This document shows positions 26,952-36,303 of a DNA stretch of 64,000 nucleotides, piece by piece (the first letter of the stretch is position 1; every line of letters begins with the position of its first letter). The notes beneath the pieces are model-generated. The model saw only the letters and a list, made by a program, of their open reading frames with translations. It was not told the DNA's origin and searched no databases. The position numbers and the translations under genes are program-made. This DNA is from Oscillospiraceae bacterium (GTDB lineage: Bacteria > Bacillota > Clostridia > Oscillospirales > Oscillospiraceae): contig CADAUZ010000002.1 of NCBI GenBank assembly GCA_902791215.1, forward strand, positions 1-64,000, read 5' to 3'.

Positions 26952-27517
26952 GCGCAGCCCAGAAGAAATCCTCTCAGATGCCCGAATTTCTGCGCAGATT
27001 CTTCGTCGCTCTCAAGCGTCAGCCCTCCATCATTGCGCTGGTCGTGCTGGTGATTGCCTTCTTCCAGTATTCCCTGAACCTGACGCATATCTCCGACACC
27101 ACAGCCAAGATCCAGGGCAACGGCATGGGCCTGTGCGGCTTTGCCACCATGCTCTTCTCCATGCTGTCTCTGGTCTGCTTCCTCAACGCTTTCCCCAAGC
27201 GCAAGAAGCCCGTCATCGCGATGGTCGTACTGATGTTTGTGATGTTCGCTGTGATCATCTTCTGCGATGTTTACTACTCCGGCCTCATTACGACGGCCCT
27301 GACCCGCGCGGAGAACCCCATCAAGCTCGATGCTTCCACCATTTATATTGCCCAGGCCTACAATGTCCTCCAGACCCACATCATGATCGAGGGCATCGGT
27401 GTGGCGCTGGTCCTGCTTATGCCGCTTTACACGAAGCTGCTGCGCAAGATCAATACCTCCATCACGGTCGAAGGCAACGGCGATCTGGGTGTCATTGACA
27501 TCTCCGGCGAGGACTGA
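26948..27517 (+). CDS. Four-helix membrane protein, importer-associated (unknown family)
   Basis: I do not recognise this 189-residue protein. Its cytoplasmic N-terminus (QMPEFLRRFFVALKRQ) is followed by hydrophobic segments IIALVVLVIAFFQYSLNL, MGLCGFATMLFSMLSLVCF, PVIAMVVLMFVMFAVIIF, and MIEGIGVALVLLMPLY, ending in an acidic tail VIDISGED. It begins inside the stop codon of the ATPase gene (ATGA), so it is translationally coupled to it. It resembles its neighbours at 24786 and 25373 in size and layout but not clearly in sequence. Confidence 0.75.
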
Positions 27518-27665
27518 TTCCCAACACGCGTAACCTGTGACAGCCTCACAGCGCTGTCTGCTTAAGCGGCGAGGCGGTGAAGGATTTTTCCGGCATACCG
27601 GGAAAATCCCTCGCCCCGCCTGCGCGGACAGGGCTATGGGGCTTCACGGGGGAAAAGGATAATCT

Positions 27666-28304
27666 ATGGCAGGCAACAAAAAACGGCGCGCAGCCCCCGA
27701 GGAGAGCCGCACCACCACGGAGTTTTACAAGCTTCATACGGACGCGGTGCGCGATCTGGTGGAGGCGGACGAGAGCAATTCTCCCGAGGTCTCCGAGGAG
27801 GAGCTGCAAAAATACCGCTCCGGCTCGAAGTTCAAGCTATCGGACTGGACGAAGGCGGTCCTGATCAAAATATGGTTTGCCGGGTCTGTCTGCTTCTTCA
27901 TTCTTTGGGGCCTGAGCTCCTACATCAGCGCACATCTGGACCTTATGCTGGTCTTCGCCATCGCGCTCGGCGTGGTGACCGATGTGCTGACCAACAATAT
28001 CCTGCGCTACTACGCAAAAACCGAGGGCGACAATGATCGCTTTATGATGTTCCCCAAAAAGAGCTACATCACCTTTCCTCTGAATATCCTCTATGCAATT
28101 GTTCTGCTTTTCTGCGTGAACATGTTTTATACCCTGTTAAACATCACCCTTTCTGCAGCATCCCGCGGCAGCAGTCTCACGATCGGCGTGGGCCCGATCC
28201 TCTTCGGCATCATCTACACGGCGTTTGATCTCTTGTTTATCACCATGAAACGCACCCTGCGGCAGATTTTTCAGGATGCGAAGAAGAATGCGAAAGGGCA
28301 ATGA
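27666..28304 (+). CDS. Four-helix membrane protein, importer-associated (unknown family)
   Basis: This 212-residue protein has a hydrophilic N-terminal 65 residues (ESRTTTEFYKLHTDAV, SEEELQKYRSGS) and then four membrane helices (LIKIWFAGSVCFFILWG, LMLVFAIALGVVTDVLT, FPLNILYAIVLLFCVNMF, GPILFGIIYTAFDLLF). The C-terminus is basic. It has no motif I recognise. Its stop overlaps the start of the GH28 gene (ATGA), tying transport to intracellular pectin cleavage. A gap of 148 bases before it holds no gene. Confidence 0.72.
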   Translation: MAGNKKRRAAPEESRTTTEFYKLHTDAVRDLVEADESNSPEVSEEELQKYRSGSKFKLSDWTKAVLIKIWFAGSVCFFILWGLSSYISAHLDLMLVFAIALGVVTDVLTNNILRYYAKTEGDNDRFMMFPKKSYITFPLNILYAIVLLFCVNMFYTLLNITLSAASRGSSLTIGVGPILFGIIYTAFDLLFITMKRTLRQIFQDAKKNAKGQ

Positions 28305-29875
28305 TAACCATGAATGTGAAACTTCTCTTCTCCAGTGCCTCCAGCGCCTGCTTTGAGCTTGAAAACAGCGCGCCCTACTATGCGCCGGAGAAGTTTACGG
28401 TGCTCCTCAACGGCGAGGAGCAATATGAATGCGACCACAACGTTTTCTCCCTGTACGGTCTCAAGCCGGACACGGAATACTGCCTCACAGTGCGCGGCGA
28501 GACTTTTGAATCCGCATGTGAATTTTGGACCAGGGCCGAGACCTGCTGCATCGACGTGCATGCCTTCGGCGCTGTCGGCGACGGTGTTCACGATGACACC
28601 GAGGCCATCCGCTGCGCCATCGGCTGCCTACCCGAAAACGGACGCCTGCTCTTCCCGGCGGGCACTTACTTGACCCGCCCCCAGTTTCTCAAGAGCCACA
28701 TCACTCTGGAATTTTGCGAGGGTGCCACACTCCTCGGCTGGACAAATCGTGAGGATTACCCCATCATCCCTGGCACTGTCGACGCGGTCGGCGGGGAGGA
28801 GGTGCACTTCGGCACCTGGGAGGGGAACGCCGTCCCCATGTACCAGGCTCTGCTCATGGGACAGTATGCTGAGAATATCACCATCATCGGTCCCGGCACG
28901 GTGGATGGCAACGCCCAGAACACCGATTTCTGGACAAGCTTCCACACCTTCCCGACGGGCAGACCGAGACTCCTGTTCTTAAATCGTTGCAAAAATGTGA
29001 CTGTACACGGCATCCATGCCTGCAACGCCGCCTCCTGGCAGCTGCACCCCTATTTTTCCGAAGATCTGGGCTTCTATGACCTCCTGATCTCTGCCCCGAA
29101 GCACAGCCCCAACACAGACGCGCTTGACCCCGAGGCCTGCACGAATGTGAATATCATCGGCTGCCGCTTCACGGTGGGCGATGATTGCATCGCCATCAAG
29201 TCCGGCAAGTTTGAGATCGGACAGAAGTTCAACCAGCCTGCCGCCTTCCACACCATCCGCAACTGCCTCATGGAGTTCGGCCACGGAGCCATCACGCTGG
29301 GCAGTGAGATCGGCGCGGGCGTGCGGGACCTGACGGTCTCTCAGTGCTGGTTCCGCGGCACGGACAGGGGCCTTCGTATCAAAAGCCGCAGAGGCCGCGG
29401 CAAGAACTGCCGCATCGACGGCGTCAGTTTTGAAAACATCCGCATGGAGGGCGTGCTGACCCCCATCGTCATCAATCTCTGGTATAACTGCTGCGATCCC
29501 GACCGGGAGAGCGAGTATGTCTGGTCCCGTGAGCATCTGCCGGTGGACGACAGGACCCCCTACATGGGCTCCTTCCGCTTCAGCAATCTCACCTGCACGG
29601 ACGCCGAAGTCGCCGCCTGCTATATAGACGGCCTGCCCGAGGCTCCCATCGACAGCGTGAGCCTGGAAAATGTGGATATCAGCTTTTCTCCCGACGCAAA
29701 GCCCGGCATCCCCATGATGGAGAACTTTGCAAAGGAGCGCTGCCGTCTGGGCCTGTATCTCGACAACGTGCGCCATATCTCCGTTGACAATGTGCATCTC
29801 AAGGGCGTCGACGGCGACAAGCTCATCGCCAATCACTATGAGACCCTGGAACAGAAAAACTTCAGTGAGGATTGA
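28301..29875 (+). CDS. Polygalacturonase-type glycoside hydrolase, family 28
   Basis: The 524-residue enzyme has an N-terminal Fn3-like region (FTVLLNGEEQYECD to CLTVRGETF), then a right-handed beta-helix beginning VHAFGAVGDGVHDDTEAI. Catalytic aspartates are in NTDALDPEAC and VGDDCIAIKSG, followed by GHGAITLGSEIG and RIKSRRGRG, the substrate-binding RIK motif. Family 28 enzymes hydrolyse galacturonic acid linkages of homogalacturonan or rhamnogalacturonan. There is no signal peptide, so it acts in the cytoplasm on imported fragments, probably exo-acting. A second ATG at 28310 is an alternative start. Confidence 0.94.
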   Translation: MITMNVKLLFSSASSACFELENSAPYYAPEKFTVLLNGEEQYECDHNVFSLYGLKPDTEYCLTVRGETFESACEFWTRAETCCIDVHAFGAVGDGVHDDTEAIRCAIGCLPENGRLLFPAGTYLTRPQFLKSHITLEFCEGATLLGWTNREDYPIIPGTVDAVGGEEVHFGTWEGNAVPMYQALLMGQYAENITIIGPGTVDGNAQNTDFWTSFHTFPTGRPRLLFLNRCKNVTVHGIHACNAASWQLHPYFSEDLGFYDLLISAPKHSPNTDALDPEACTNVNIIGCRFTVGDDCIAIKSGKFEIGQKFNQPAAFHTIRNCLMEFGHGAITLGSEIGAGVRDLTVSQCWFRGTDRGLRIKSRRGRGKNCRIDGVSFENIRMEGVLTPIVINLWYNCCDPDRESEYVWSREHLPVDDRTPYMGSFRFSNLTCTDAEVAACYIDGLPEAPIDSVSLENVDISFSPDAKPGIPMMENFAKERCRLGLYLDNVRHISVDNVHLKGVDGDKLIANHYETLEQKNFSED

Positions 29876-29877
29876 AC

Positions 29878-31002
29878 ATGTACGAGAAAATTGACGCGTA
29901 TGTCCTGAGTCTGATCGAAAAGTCTTCTCCATCCTGCACGGCCTGGAATATTGAGAGCGTGCGTGAGGGCAAGCCCGCGAGCTGGAATTACATCGACGGA
30001 TGCATGATCACGGCCCTGCTCGCCATGAGCGACATTACCGGGGACAAGCGCTATTTCGACTTTGCCGAGAGCTTTATCGACTGGTTTGTGCTGGAGGACG
30101 GCTCCATCAAGACCTATGACCGCTCCAAGTATAACCTTGACGACATCAATGAAGGCCGCGTCCTCTTTACGCTGTACGCGAAGACCGGTAAAGAAAAATA
30201 CAAGAAGGCTGCCGAAACGCTGTATCAGCAGATCCGGGAGCAGCCGCGCACCTTCGAGGGCAACTTCTGGCACAAGGCCATCTACCCCAACCAGGTGTGG
30301 CTGGACGGCCTGTACATGGCCCAGCCCTTCTATGCCCTGTATCAGAAAAATTTCGGTGACGGCGATTACAGCGACATGCTCTCCCAGATCGAGAATGTCC
30401 GCCGCCACATGTTTGATGAAAACAAAAAGCTCTGCTACCACGGCTATGACGCGAGCCGCAGCGCCTTCTGGGCGGACAGGGAGACCGGCCTTTCGCAGAA
30501 CTTCTGGCTGAGAAGCATCGGCTGGTTTGCCGTCGCGCTGGCCGACCTCTGCGAGATCATCCCCGGGGGCGAGGCCAACACCCGCCTGCGTGAGATCTTC
30601 CAAGAGCTCATGGAGGGGGCGGCAGCCTACGCCGATGAAGAGACCGGCATGTACTGGCAGGTGCCCGATCAGGGCGGCCGCGAGGGCAACTACCTTGAGA
30701 CCAGCGGCAGCAGCATGCTGGCCTACGCCATGCTCAAGGGCGCGCGCCTCGGCATTCTGGGTAAAGAATATGCCGCAAAAGGCGAGAAGACCTTCCGCGG
30801 CATTGTGGATAAATATCTGTCCTTCACGGACGGAGAACTGAATCTGGGCGGCATCTGCCTGGTCGCGGGCCTCGGCCCGGAGGACAACCGCCGCCGTGAC
30901 GGCTCCTACGAATACTACATTTCCGAGCCCGTGGTCGAAAACGACGCCAAGGGTGTGGCACCCTTCGTGCTCTGCTACACTGAGATCAAGCGTCTGGCCT
31001 GA
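29878..31002 (+). CDS. Unsaturated rhamnogalacturonyl hydrolase, family GH105
   Basis: The ATG at 29878 has GAGG seven bases ahead; a TTG two codons earlier is less likely. This 374-residue alpha/alpha-barrel protein shows family 105 features: SWNYIDGCMITALLAM, EGNFWHKAIYPNQVWLDGLYM (catalytic Asp in WLDGLYM), and FWLRSIGWFAVALAD, then ETSGSSMLAYAML. It removes the unsaturated galacturonyl residue left by pectate or rhamnogalacturonan lyases, giving 5-keto-4-deoxyuronate, which KduI then takes. The gene starts right at the end of the GH28 gene. Confidence 0.94.
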   Translation: MYEKIDAYVLSLIEKSSPSCTAWNIESVREGKPASWNYIDGCMITALLAMSDITGDKRYFDFAESFIDWFVLEDGSIKTYDRSKYNLDDINEGRVLFTLYAKTGKEKYKKAAETLYQQIREQPRTFEGNFWHKAIYPNQVWLDGLYMAQPFYALYQKNFGDGDYSDMLSQIENVRRHMFDENKKLCYHGYDASRSAFWADRETGLSQNFWLRSIGWFAVALADLCEIIPGGEANTRLREIFQELMEGAAAYADEETGMYWQVPDQGGREGNYLETSGSSMLAYAMLKGARLGILGKEYAAKGEKTFRGIVDKYLSFTDGELNLGGICLVAGLGPEDNRRRDGSYEYYISEPVVENDAKGVAPFVLCYTEIKRLA

Positions 31003-31777
31003 TCTTGAGGCTTTCCCCGTCCGGCACGGAAGCGTTTTCCCGCTGGCTGCGCTGATACTGGGAAGGGGACATGCCGTATTTCTTCCGAAAGATCTTGGAG
31101 AAATACAGCGGCTCCCGAAAGCCGCACAGGTGTGCGATCTCCGATATGTTCACCTGCCGCCCCTCCGTAAAGCTCAGGCGTTCGGCCGCGGCCTGCAGGC
31201 GCGTGTCTGACAGGAACTGGTGCGGCGTCACCCCGGCCTCGCTTTTGAAGAGCTTGCGCAGGTAGTCGTAGTTGAAGGGCAGCGTGCGCAGATACTGGTC
31301 GAGCTCAAAGTTTTCATCCGGATAGCTGAGAATGATGTTCTTGGCGATCTCCTCCACGATGGGATTTCTCACCGGCATGCTCAGGCAGTTGGAGATGAGG
31401 CTTACGATCAGATTGGCATAGGCCGACAGCAGCAGGGTCTGCTTGCCGGGATTGCTGCCGAAGTAATAGAAGGCGGCGGTGAAGGCGTCCAGAATAAAGT
31501 GGTTGCCGTCATCGTGGATCATGGTGGGACGCCGGAGATTCAGCGCCGGATCGCGCACATTCAGGTGGATGTTGGTAAAGCCCGTGTCACTCTCGTTCTG
31601 ATGGTACACGAGCGGCGGGATCAGCACCACATCCCCGACCTTATAGACAATATCGCTGTCGTCAAAGATGATCCGGCCGGAGCCGCCGGTGCAGTAGATG
31701 AACTCCCAGCTGTTGTGCGCGTGCCGGGAGACTGAAAAGGTAATCAGGTGCTTACCTGCATAGATGATCTCATTCAT
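30986..31777 (-). CDS. AraC-family regulator, probable pectin-locus activator
   Basis: The start MNEIIYAGKHLITFS at 31777 has AGGAG nine bases upstream. The N-terminal cupin (HAHNSWEFIYCTGGSG, VYKVGDVVLIPPLVYHQN) would bind a sugar effector. The C-terminal DNA-binding domain has LPFNYDYLRKLFKSEAGVTP and VNISEIAHLCGFREPLYFSKIF, ending GMSPSQYQRSQRE. It is convergent with the GH105 gene (17-base overlap) and divergent from the ATPase-kduI-kduD genes, so the short gap 31778-31866 probably contains its operator. Confidence 0.9.
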   Translation of the reverse strand: MNEIIYAGKHLITFSVSRHAHNSWEFIYCTGGSGRIIFDDSDIVYKVGDVVLIPPLVYHQNESDTGFTNIHLNVRDPALNLRRPTMIHDDGNHFILDAFTAAFYYFGSNPGKQTLLLSAYANLIVSLISNCLSMPVRNPIVEEIAKNIILSYPDENFELDQYLRTLPFNYDYLRKLFKSEAGVTPHQFLSDTRLQAAAERLSFTEGRQVNISEIAHLCGFREPLYFSKIFRKKYGMSPSQYQRSQRENASVPDGESLKIRPDA

Positions 31778-31866
31778 ATACAAGCACTCCTCTCGCAAAG
31801 GATTTTAGCAAAGATTATCCGTTTTGTCCATATCAATGTATTTTATACGATCAAGGGGGATAAACA

Positions 31867-32946
31867 ATGGCATACCTAACGCTGAAAAACATCAACAAGA
31901 TCTACCCGAACGGCTACCACGCGGTACACAATTTCAATCTCGACATGGAGAAGGGTGAATTTATCGTCTTCGTCGGCCCCTCCGGCTGCGGCAAATCGAC
32001 GACGCTGCGTATGATCGCCGGTCTTGAGGACATCAGCAACGGTGAATTTCTGATCAACGGCAAGCGCGCCAACGAGCAGGGCCCGCGTGAGCGCGGTGTG
32101 GCGATGGTCTTCCAGAGCTATGCGCTCTATCCCCAGATGAGCGTCTATGACAACATCGCCTTCGGCCTGGAGCTCCAGGGCGCGGACGATGACTATATCG
32201 ACGAGAAGGTGCGCAACACCGCCCGCATCCTCGGTCTGACCGACTATCTGGATCGTCTGCCGAGAGCGCTCTCCGGCGGCCAGCGTCAGCGTGTCGCCAT
32301 CGGCCGCGCGCTGATCCGCAAGGTGGGCATCTTCCTCATGGACGAGCCTCTGTCCAACCTCGACGCCAAGCAGCGTGTCACCATGCGCTCCGAGATCACC
32401 CAGATCCACCGCGAGACCGGTGCCACTACCATCTACGTCACCCATGACCAGACCGAGGCCATGACCATGGCTGACCGAATCGTCTGCATGAAGGACGGCT
32501 ATGTCCAGCAGGTCGGCACCCCGCGTGAGCTGTACTTTGACCCCGTCAACGTCTTTGTCGCGGGCTTCATCGGCGAGCCTCCCATGAACTTTGTCCGCGC
32601 CAAGGTCAAGGGCGGCAAGATCAAGGTAGGCGCAAAGGAACTCGATCTCACCCCCAAGCTCGGCAAGAAGCTCGGCGATTACGAGGGCAAGGAGTTGGTC
32701 TTCGGTTTCCGTCCCGAGTCCATCAAGCTCGGCGAACACAAGGAAGCCTATGTCATGCCCGCAAACGTGGAGCTGACCGAGATGCTGGGCGACAATACCA
32801 ACGTCTACATCAACATGGATAATGTCAACGCCATCCTCAAGGTCGACCCGCATGACACCCCCGAGGTAGACAGCAACATCGTCTTCTCGATCCCCTACGA
32901 GAGCGTCTACCTCTTCGACGGCGAGACCGAGATGGTCATCAAGTAA
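31867..32946 (+). CDS. MsmX/UgpC-type ABC transporter ATPase (second copy)
   Basis: This 359-residue ATPase has Walker A GPSGCGKST, Q-loop VFQSYALYPQ, signature LSGGQRQRVAIGR, Walker B IFLMDEPLSNLD and switch YVTHDQTEA, followed by a TOBE domain. It is related to the copy at 25875 but clearly divergent. No permease lies next to it; it starts the kduI-kduD run. MsmX-type ATPases can serve several permeases, so this copy may power the same importer or others elsewhere. It is divergent from the AraC regulator. Confidence 0.95.
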   Translation: MAYLTLKNINKIYPNGYHAVHNFNLDMEKGEFIVFVGPSGCGKSTTLRMIAGLEDISNGEFLINGKRANEQGPRERGVAMVFQSYALYPQMSVYDNIAFGLELQGADDDYIDEKVRNTARILGLTDYLDRLPRALSGGQRQRVAIGRALIRKVGIFLMDEPLSNLDAKQRVTMRSEITQIHRETGATTIYVTHDQTEAMTMADRIVCMKDGYVQQVGTPRELYFDPVNVFVAGFIGEPPMNFVRAKVKGGKIKVGAKELDLTPKLGKKLGDYEGKELVFGFRPESIKLGEHKEAYVMPANVELTEMLGDNTNVYINMDNVNAILKVDPHDTPEVDSNIVFSIPYESVYLFDGETEMVIK

Positions 32947-32958
32947 GAGGAGGAAAAC

Positions 32959-33801
32959 ATGGACATCCGCTATTCTACCGGTCCCAATGACGTAAAGCGC
33001 TACACCACCGAGGAGCTCAGAAAGGAATTCCTGATCGAAAACCTTTATGTAGCCGACAGCGTCGTCGCCGTCTACAGCCATGTCGACCGCATGGTCACCC
33101 TCGGCTGCATGCCCGTGAACGAGACCGTGTCCATCGACAAGGGCATCGACGTCTGGGCAAACTTCGGCACCCACTACTTTCTTGAGCGCCGCGAGATCGG
33201 CATCTTCAACATCGGCGGCGCGGGCAGCATCACGGTCGACGGCACCGTCTATCAGCTCGGCTATAAGGACTGTCTGTACATCACCATGGGCGCGAAGGAA
33301 GTCCTCTTTGCAAGCGACGATCCCAAGTGCCCGGCGAAGTTCTACATGGTCTCCGCCCCTGCCCACCGCAGCTATGAGACCCGGCTTCTGAAGCTTGCCG
33401 ACGCCAACAAGCGCCCCACCGGCGAGATGGAGACCTCCAACAAACGCACCATCAACCAGTTCATCCACCCCGCCGTTCTCAAGACCTGCCAGCTCTCCAT
33501 GGGCATGACCGTCCTGGAACCCGGCAGCGTCTGGAACACCATGCCCGCCCACACGCACGAGCGGCGCATGGAGATCTACATGTATTTTGAAGTGCCCGAG
33601 CACCAGGTGGTCTTCCACATGATGGGCCAGGGCCAGGAGACCCGCCACATCGTCATGCAGAATGAACAGGCGGTCATCTCTCCCTCCTGGTCGATCCACT
33701 CCGGCGCCGGCACCTCGAATTATACCTTTATCTGGGCCATGGGCGGCGAGAACCAGGAGTTCGACGACATGGACAACATCCCGACTGAGAATCTGAAATA
33801 A
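32959..33801 (+). CDS. kduI: 5-keto-4-deoxyuronate isomerase KduI
   Basis: The 280-residue cupin-type enzyme converts 5-keto-4-deoxyuronate to 2,5-diketo-3-deoxygluconate in pectin breakdown. It begins DIRYSTGPNDVKRYTTEELR and contains VNETVSIDKG, NIGGAGSITVDG, and the metal-binding HTHERRMEIYMYFE near residue 196-210, with a later His in WSIHSGAGTSNY. Length and motifs are normal. The kduD gene follows after 19 bases. Confidence 0.96.
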   Translation: MDIRYSTGPNDVKRYTTEELRKEFLIENLYVADSVVAVYSHVDRMVTLGCMPVNETVSIDKGIDVWANFGTHYFLERREIGIFNIGGAGSITVDGTVYQLGYKDCLYITMGAKEVLFASDDPKCPAKFYMVSAPAHRSYETRLLKLADANKRPTGEMETSNKRTINQFIHPAVLKTCQLSMGMTVLEPGSVWNTMPAHTHERRMEIYMYFEVPEHQVVFHMMGQGQETRHIVMQNEQAVISPSWSIHSGAGTSNYTFIWAMGGENQEFDDMDNIPTENLK

Positions 33802-33820
33802 TAATTGGAGGTTGATTAAC

Positions 33821-34621
33821 ATGGACATGATGAACAAATTCTCCCTTGAGGGCAAGGTCGCCCTCGTCACCGGCGCGTCCCATGGCATCGGCATGGCGAT
33901 TGCCAACGCCTTTGCCGCTGCCGGCGCGACGATCTGCTTCAACTGCTCCAGTGAGGGCTCCAAGACCCGGGCTCTGGAGACCTACAAGGCCAACGGCGTT
34001 GACGCCCACGGCTATGTCTGCGATGTCTGCGACGAAGAGGCTGTCAAGGCGCTCGTGGCGCAGATCAAGGAAGAAGTCGGCGTTATCGACATTCTTGTGA
34101 ACAACGCCGGCATTATCAAGCGCATCCCCATGCTCGAGATGAGCGCCGAGGATTTCCGCCAGGTCATCGACGTCGACCTGAACGCCCCCTTCATCGTCTC
34201 CAAGGCCGTCATCCCCGGCATGATCGAAAAAGGCCACGGCAAGATCATCAACATCTGCTCCATGATGAGCGAGCTGGGCCGCGAGACCGTCTCCGCCTAC
34301 GCCGCCGCCAAGGGCGGTCTGAAGATGCTGACCCGCAACATCTGCTCCGAGTACGGCCAGTACAACATCCAGTGCAACGGCATCGGCCCCGGCTATATCG
34401 CCACCAGCCAGACTGCGCCCTTGCGTGAGCGCCAGCCCGACGGCAGCCGTCACCCCTTCGATCAGTTCATCATTGCCAAGACCCCCGCTGCCCGCTGGGG
34501 CGAGGCTGAGGACCTGATGGGCCCCGCCGTCTTCCTCGCTTCCGATGCCTCCAACTTTGTCAACGGCCACATCCTCTATGTGGACGGCGGCATCCTTGCC
34601 TACATTGGCAAACAACCGTGA
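33821..34621 (+). CDS. kduD: 2-dehydro-3-deoxy-D-gluconate 5-dehydrogenase KduD
   Basis: The ATG at 33821 has GGAGG nine bases upstream. This 266-residue short-chain dehydrogenase has the NAD loop TGASHGIGMAIA, NNAG, the catalytic Ser in NICSMMSELG and Tyr/Lys in YAAAKGG. It reduces 2,5-diketo-3-deoxygluconate to KDG. Next to kduI the assignment is secure; gluconate 5-dehydrogenase is the main alternative by sequence alone. Confidence 0.94.
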   Translation: MDMMNKFSLEGKVALVTGASHGIGMAIANAFAAAGATICFNCSSEGSKTRALETYKANGVDAHGYVCDVCDEEAVKALVAQIKEEVGVIDILVNNAGIIKRIPMLEMSAEDFRQVIDVDLNAPFIVSKAVIPGMIEKGHGKIINICSMMSELGRETVSAYAAAKGGLKMLTRNICSEYGQYNIQCNGIGPGYIATSQTAPLRERQPDGSRHPFDQFIIAKTPAARWGEAEDLMGPAVFLASDASNFVNGHILYVDGGILAYIGKQP

Positions 34622-34645
34622 GTCAGAAGAAACTCGCTAAGCTAC

Positions 34646-34677
34646 GCTTCTGCGGTTTCCGAAAGAGCCGCAGAAGC
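34646..34677 (+). promoter_or_regulatory. Stem-loop between kduD and the esterase gene
   Basis: GCTTCTGCGG pairs with CCGCAGAAGC around a 12-base loop, 25 bases after the kduD stop. With no following T-tract it may be an RNA processing or stabilising element rather than a terminator. Confidence 0.45.
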
Positions 34678-34781
34678 TCCGCAGCCGCTCCTTCCTTCTT
34701 CCTCTCAAAATCGAACCCGCTTCGCTGGGCTTCAATTTTGTAAAGGGGAGCGCGCAACTTGCCGGGAAGGGGGATAAAAAC

Positions 34782-35561
34782 ATGAATATCTGCTCTTTTC
34801 AGGCACACGACGCGCCGGTCATAGGTTACATTCAGGACGACCATGATCGGCTCGTCGCGCATAAAAAAAGACCCGCGATCATCATCTGCGCGGGCGGCGC
34901 GTACCGCTGGCTCTCTCCCCGGGAGAAGGACCCCGTGGCTCTGTGCTTTGCCGCCATGGGCTATCATACCTTCCTGATCGAGTACTCGGTGAAGGAAAAC
35001 GCGGCGGGCCTCAAGCCCCTGCGGGAGCTTGCCGAGGCTGTGCGCATCATCCGCAAGAGAGCGGGGGAGTGGCACATTGAGCCCGACCACATCGCGGTGC
35101 TTGGCTTTTCCGCGGGCGGACATCTGGCCGCAAGCCTCGCCACCCTCTGGCAGCGTGAGGACCTGGGACTGGGCCGTGACTGTCGTCCGGACGCCATGGT
35201 GCTGTGCTACCCGGTCATCACAACGGGGGAGCATAAGCACCCCGAGTCCATCGACTGGGTGACCGGCGGGGATGAAAAACTCATGGAGCTTTTGTGCCTT
35301 GAAAAGCAGGTTACAAAGCACATGCCGCCGACCTTCATCTGGCACTGCACCGGAGATGAATCCGTCCCGGTGGAGAACACGATGCTCCTGACGGCCGCCA
35401 TGCAGCGGGCAGGCGTTCCGTATGAATGCCATCTGTTCGCGGGCGGGGCGCACGGGATCTCCATGTGCAATCAGGAGGTCGAGACGCCCTGGCCCGCCGC
35501 GTCAAAATGGGTGGAGCTGTGCAAGACCTGGCTCAACGCGCAATTTGATTTTACCCCCTGA
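34782..35561 (+). CDS. Alpha/beta hydrolase, probable acetylesterase of the pectin locus
   Basis: This 259-residue protein has an alpha/beta-hydrolase fold: oxyanion segment IICAGGAYRWLSPRE, nucleophile elbow LGFSAGGHLAAS (Ser at about 113), a late acidic residue in HCTGDESVPVE and the catalytic His in FAGGAHGISM. The family includes acetyl xylan and pectin-associated acetylesterases (BD-FAE-like). There is no signal peptide. Its position inside the uronate operon suggests it removes acetyl groups from imported oligogalacturonides; substrate is inferred. Confidence 0.85.
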   Translation: MNICSFQAHDAPVIGYIQDDHDRLVAHKKRPAIIICAGGAYRWLSPREKDPVALCFAAMGYHTFLIEYSVKENAAGLKPLRELAEAVRIIRKRAGEWHIEPDHIAVLGFSAGGHLAASLATLWQREDLGLGRDCRPDAMVLCYPVITTGEHKHPESIDWVTGGDEKLMELLCLEKQVTKHMPPTFIWHCTGDESVPVENTMLLTAAMQRAGVPYECHLFAGGAHGISMCNQEVETPWPAASKWVELCKTWLNAQFDFTP

Positions 35562-35615
35562 GAAAAAACATTGTTATCATAAAAACCAAACGATAAAACG
35601 AGGAGGAACAGTCCA

Positions 35616-36257
35616 ATGAATGCCATGAATGAAAAGATCAGCGCCATCGGCGTGGTACCCGTTATCAAGCTCAACCACCCCGAGCGTGACGCGGTGGGAC
35701 TTGCAAAGGCTCTTTGCGCGGGCGGCGTGCCCGTGGCGGAGGTCACCTTCCGCGCGGCCGGTGCTGACAAGGCCATCAAGCTCATGAAGGAAGCCTGCCC
35801 CGACATGCTTGTCGGCGCCGGCACCGTTACCACCACCGCCCACATTGACGCTGTCATCGCAGCCGGCGGCGACTTCATCGTCACCCCGGGCTTCGATCCG
35901 GAGCTCGTCGCCTACGCCCAGGAGAAGAACATCCCCATCTTCCCCGGCTGCACCACCGCCTCCGAGTACCATCAGGCCCTCAAGTTCGGTCTGGAGCTTA
36001 TTAAGTTCTTCCCGGCCGAGCAGTCCGGCGGCCTTGCCAAGATCAAGGCTCTGTCCGCTCCGTTCCCCCAGTTCAAGGTCATGCCCACCGGCGGCATCAG
36101 TCTCAAGAACCTCAAGGACTACATCTCCGCACCTGTCATCGCGGCCTGCGGCGGCAGCTACATGGTCACCGCCGACCTCATCGACAACAACAAGTGGGAT
36201 GAGATCACGGACCTGTGCAAGAAGTCCAGAGAGATCGTCGAAGAAGCGCGTAAATAA
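35616..36257 (+). CDS. eda: 2-keto-3-deoxy-6-phosphogluconate (KDPG) aldolase
   Basis: The 213-residue TIM-barrel aldolase splits KDPG to pyruvate and glyceraldehyde-3-phosphate. Motifs include IGVVPVIKLN, GGVPVAEVTFR (catalytic Glu), VGAGTVTT, FIVTPGFDPEL, FPGCTT, the Schiff-base Lys in IKFFPAEQSGG and MPTGGISLKNL. AGGAGG lies ahead of the ATG; a second ATG nine bases later is possible. It sits between the esterase and kinase genes. Confidence 0.96.
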   Translation: MNAMNEKISAIGVVPVIKLNHPERDAVGLAKALCAGGVPVAEVTFRAAGADKAIKLMKEACPDMLVGAGTVTTTAHIDAVIAAGGDFIVTPGFDPELVAYAQEKNIPIFPGCTTASEYHQALKFGLELIKFFPAEQSGGLAKIKALSAPFPQFKVMPTGGISLKNLKDYISAPVIAACGGSYMVTADLIDNNKWDEITDLCKKSREIVEEARK

Positions 36258-36303
36258 TCGTTTATAAAGTATCTGTTATATATTTTTAGGAGGATTGATT
36301 ATC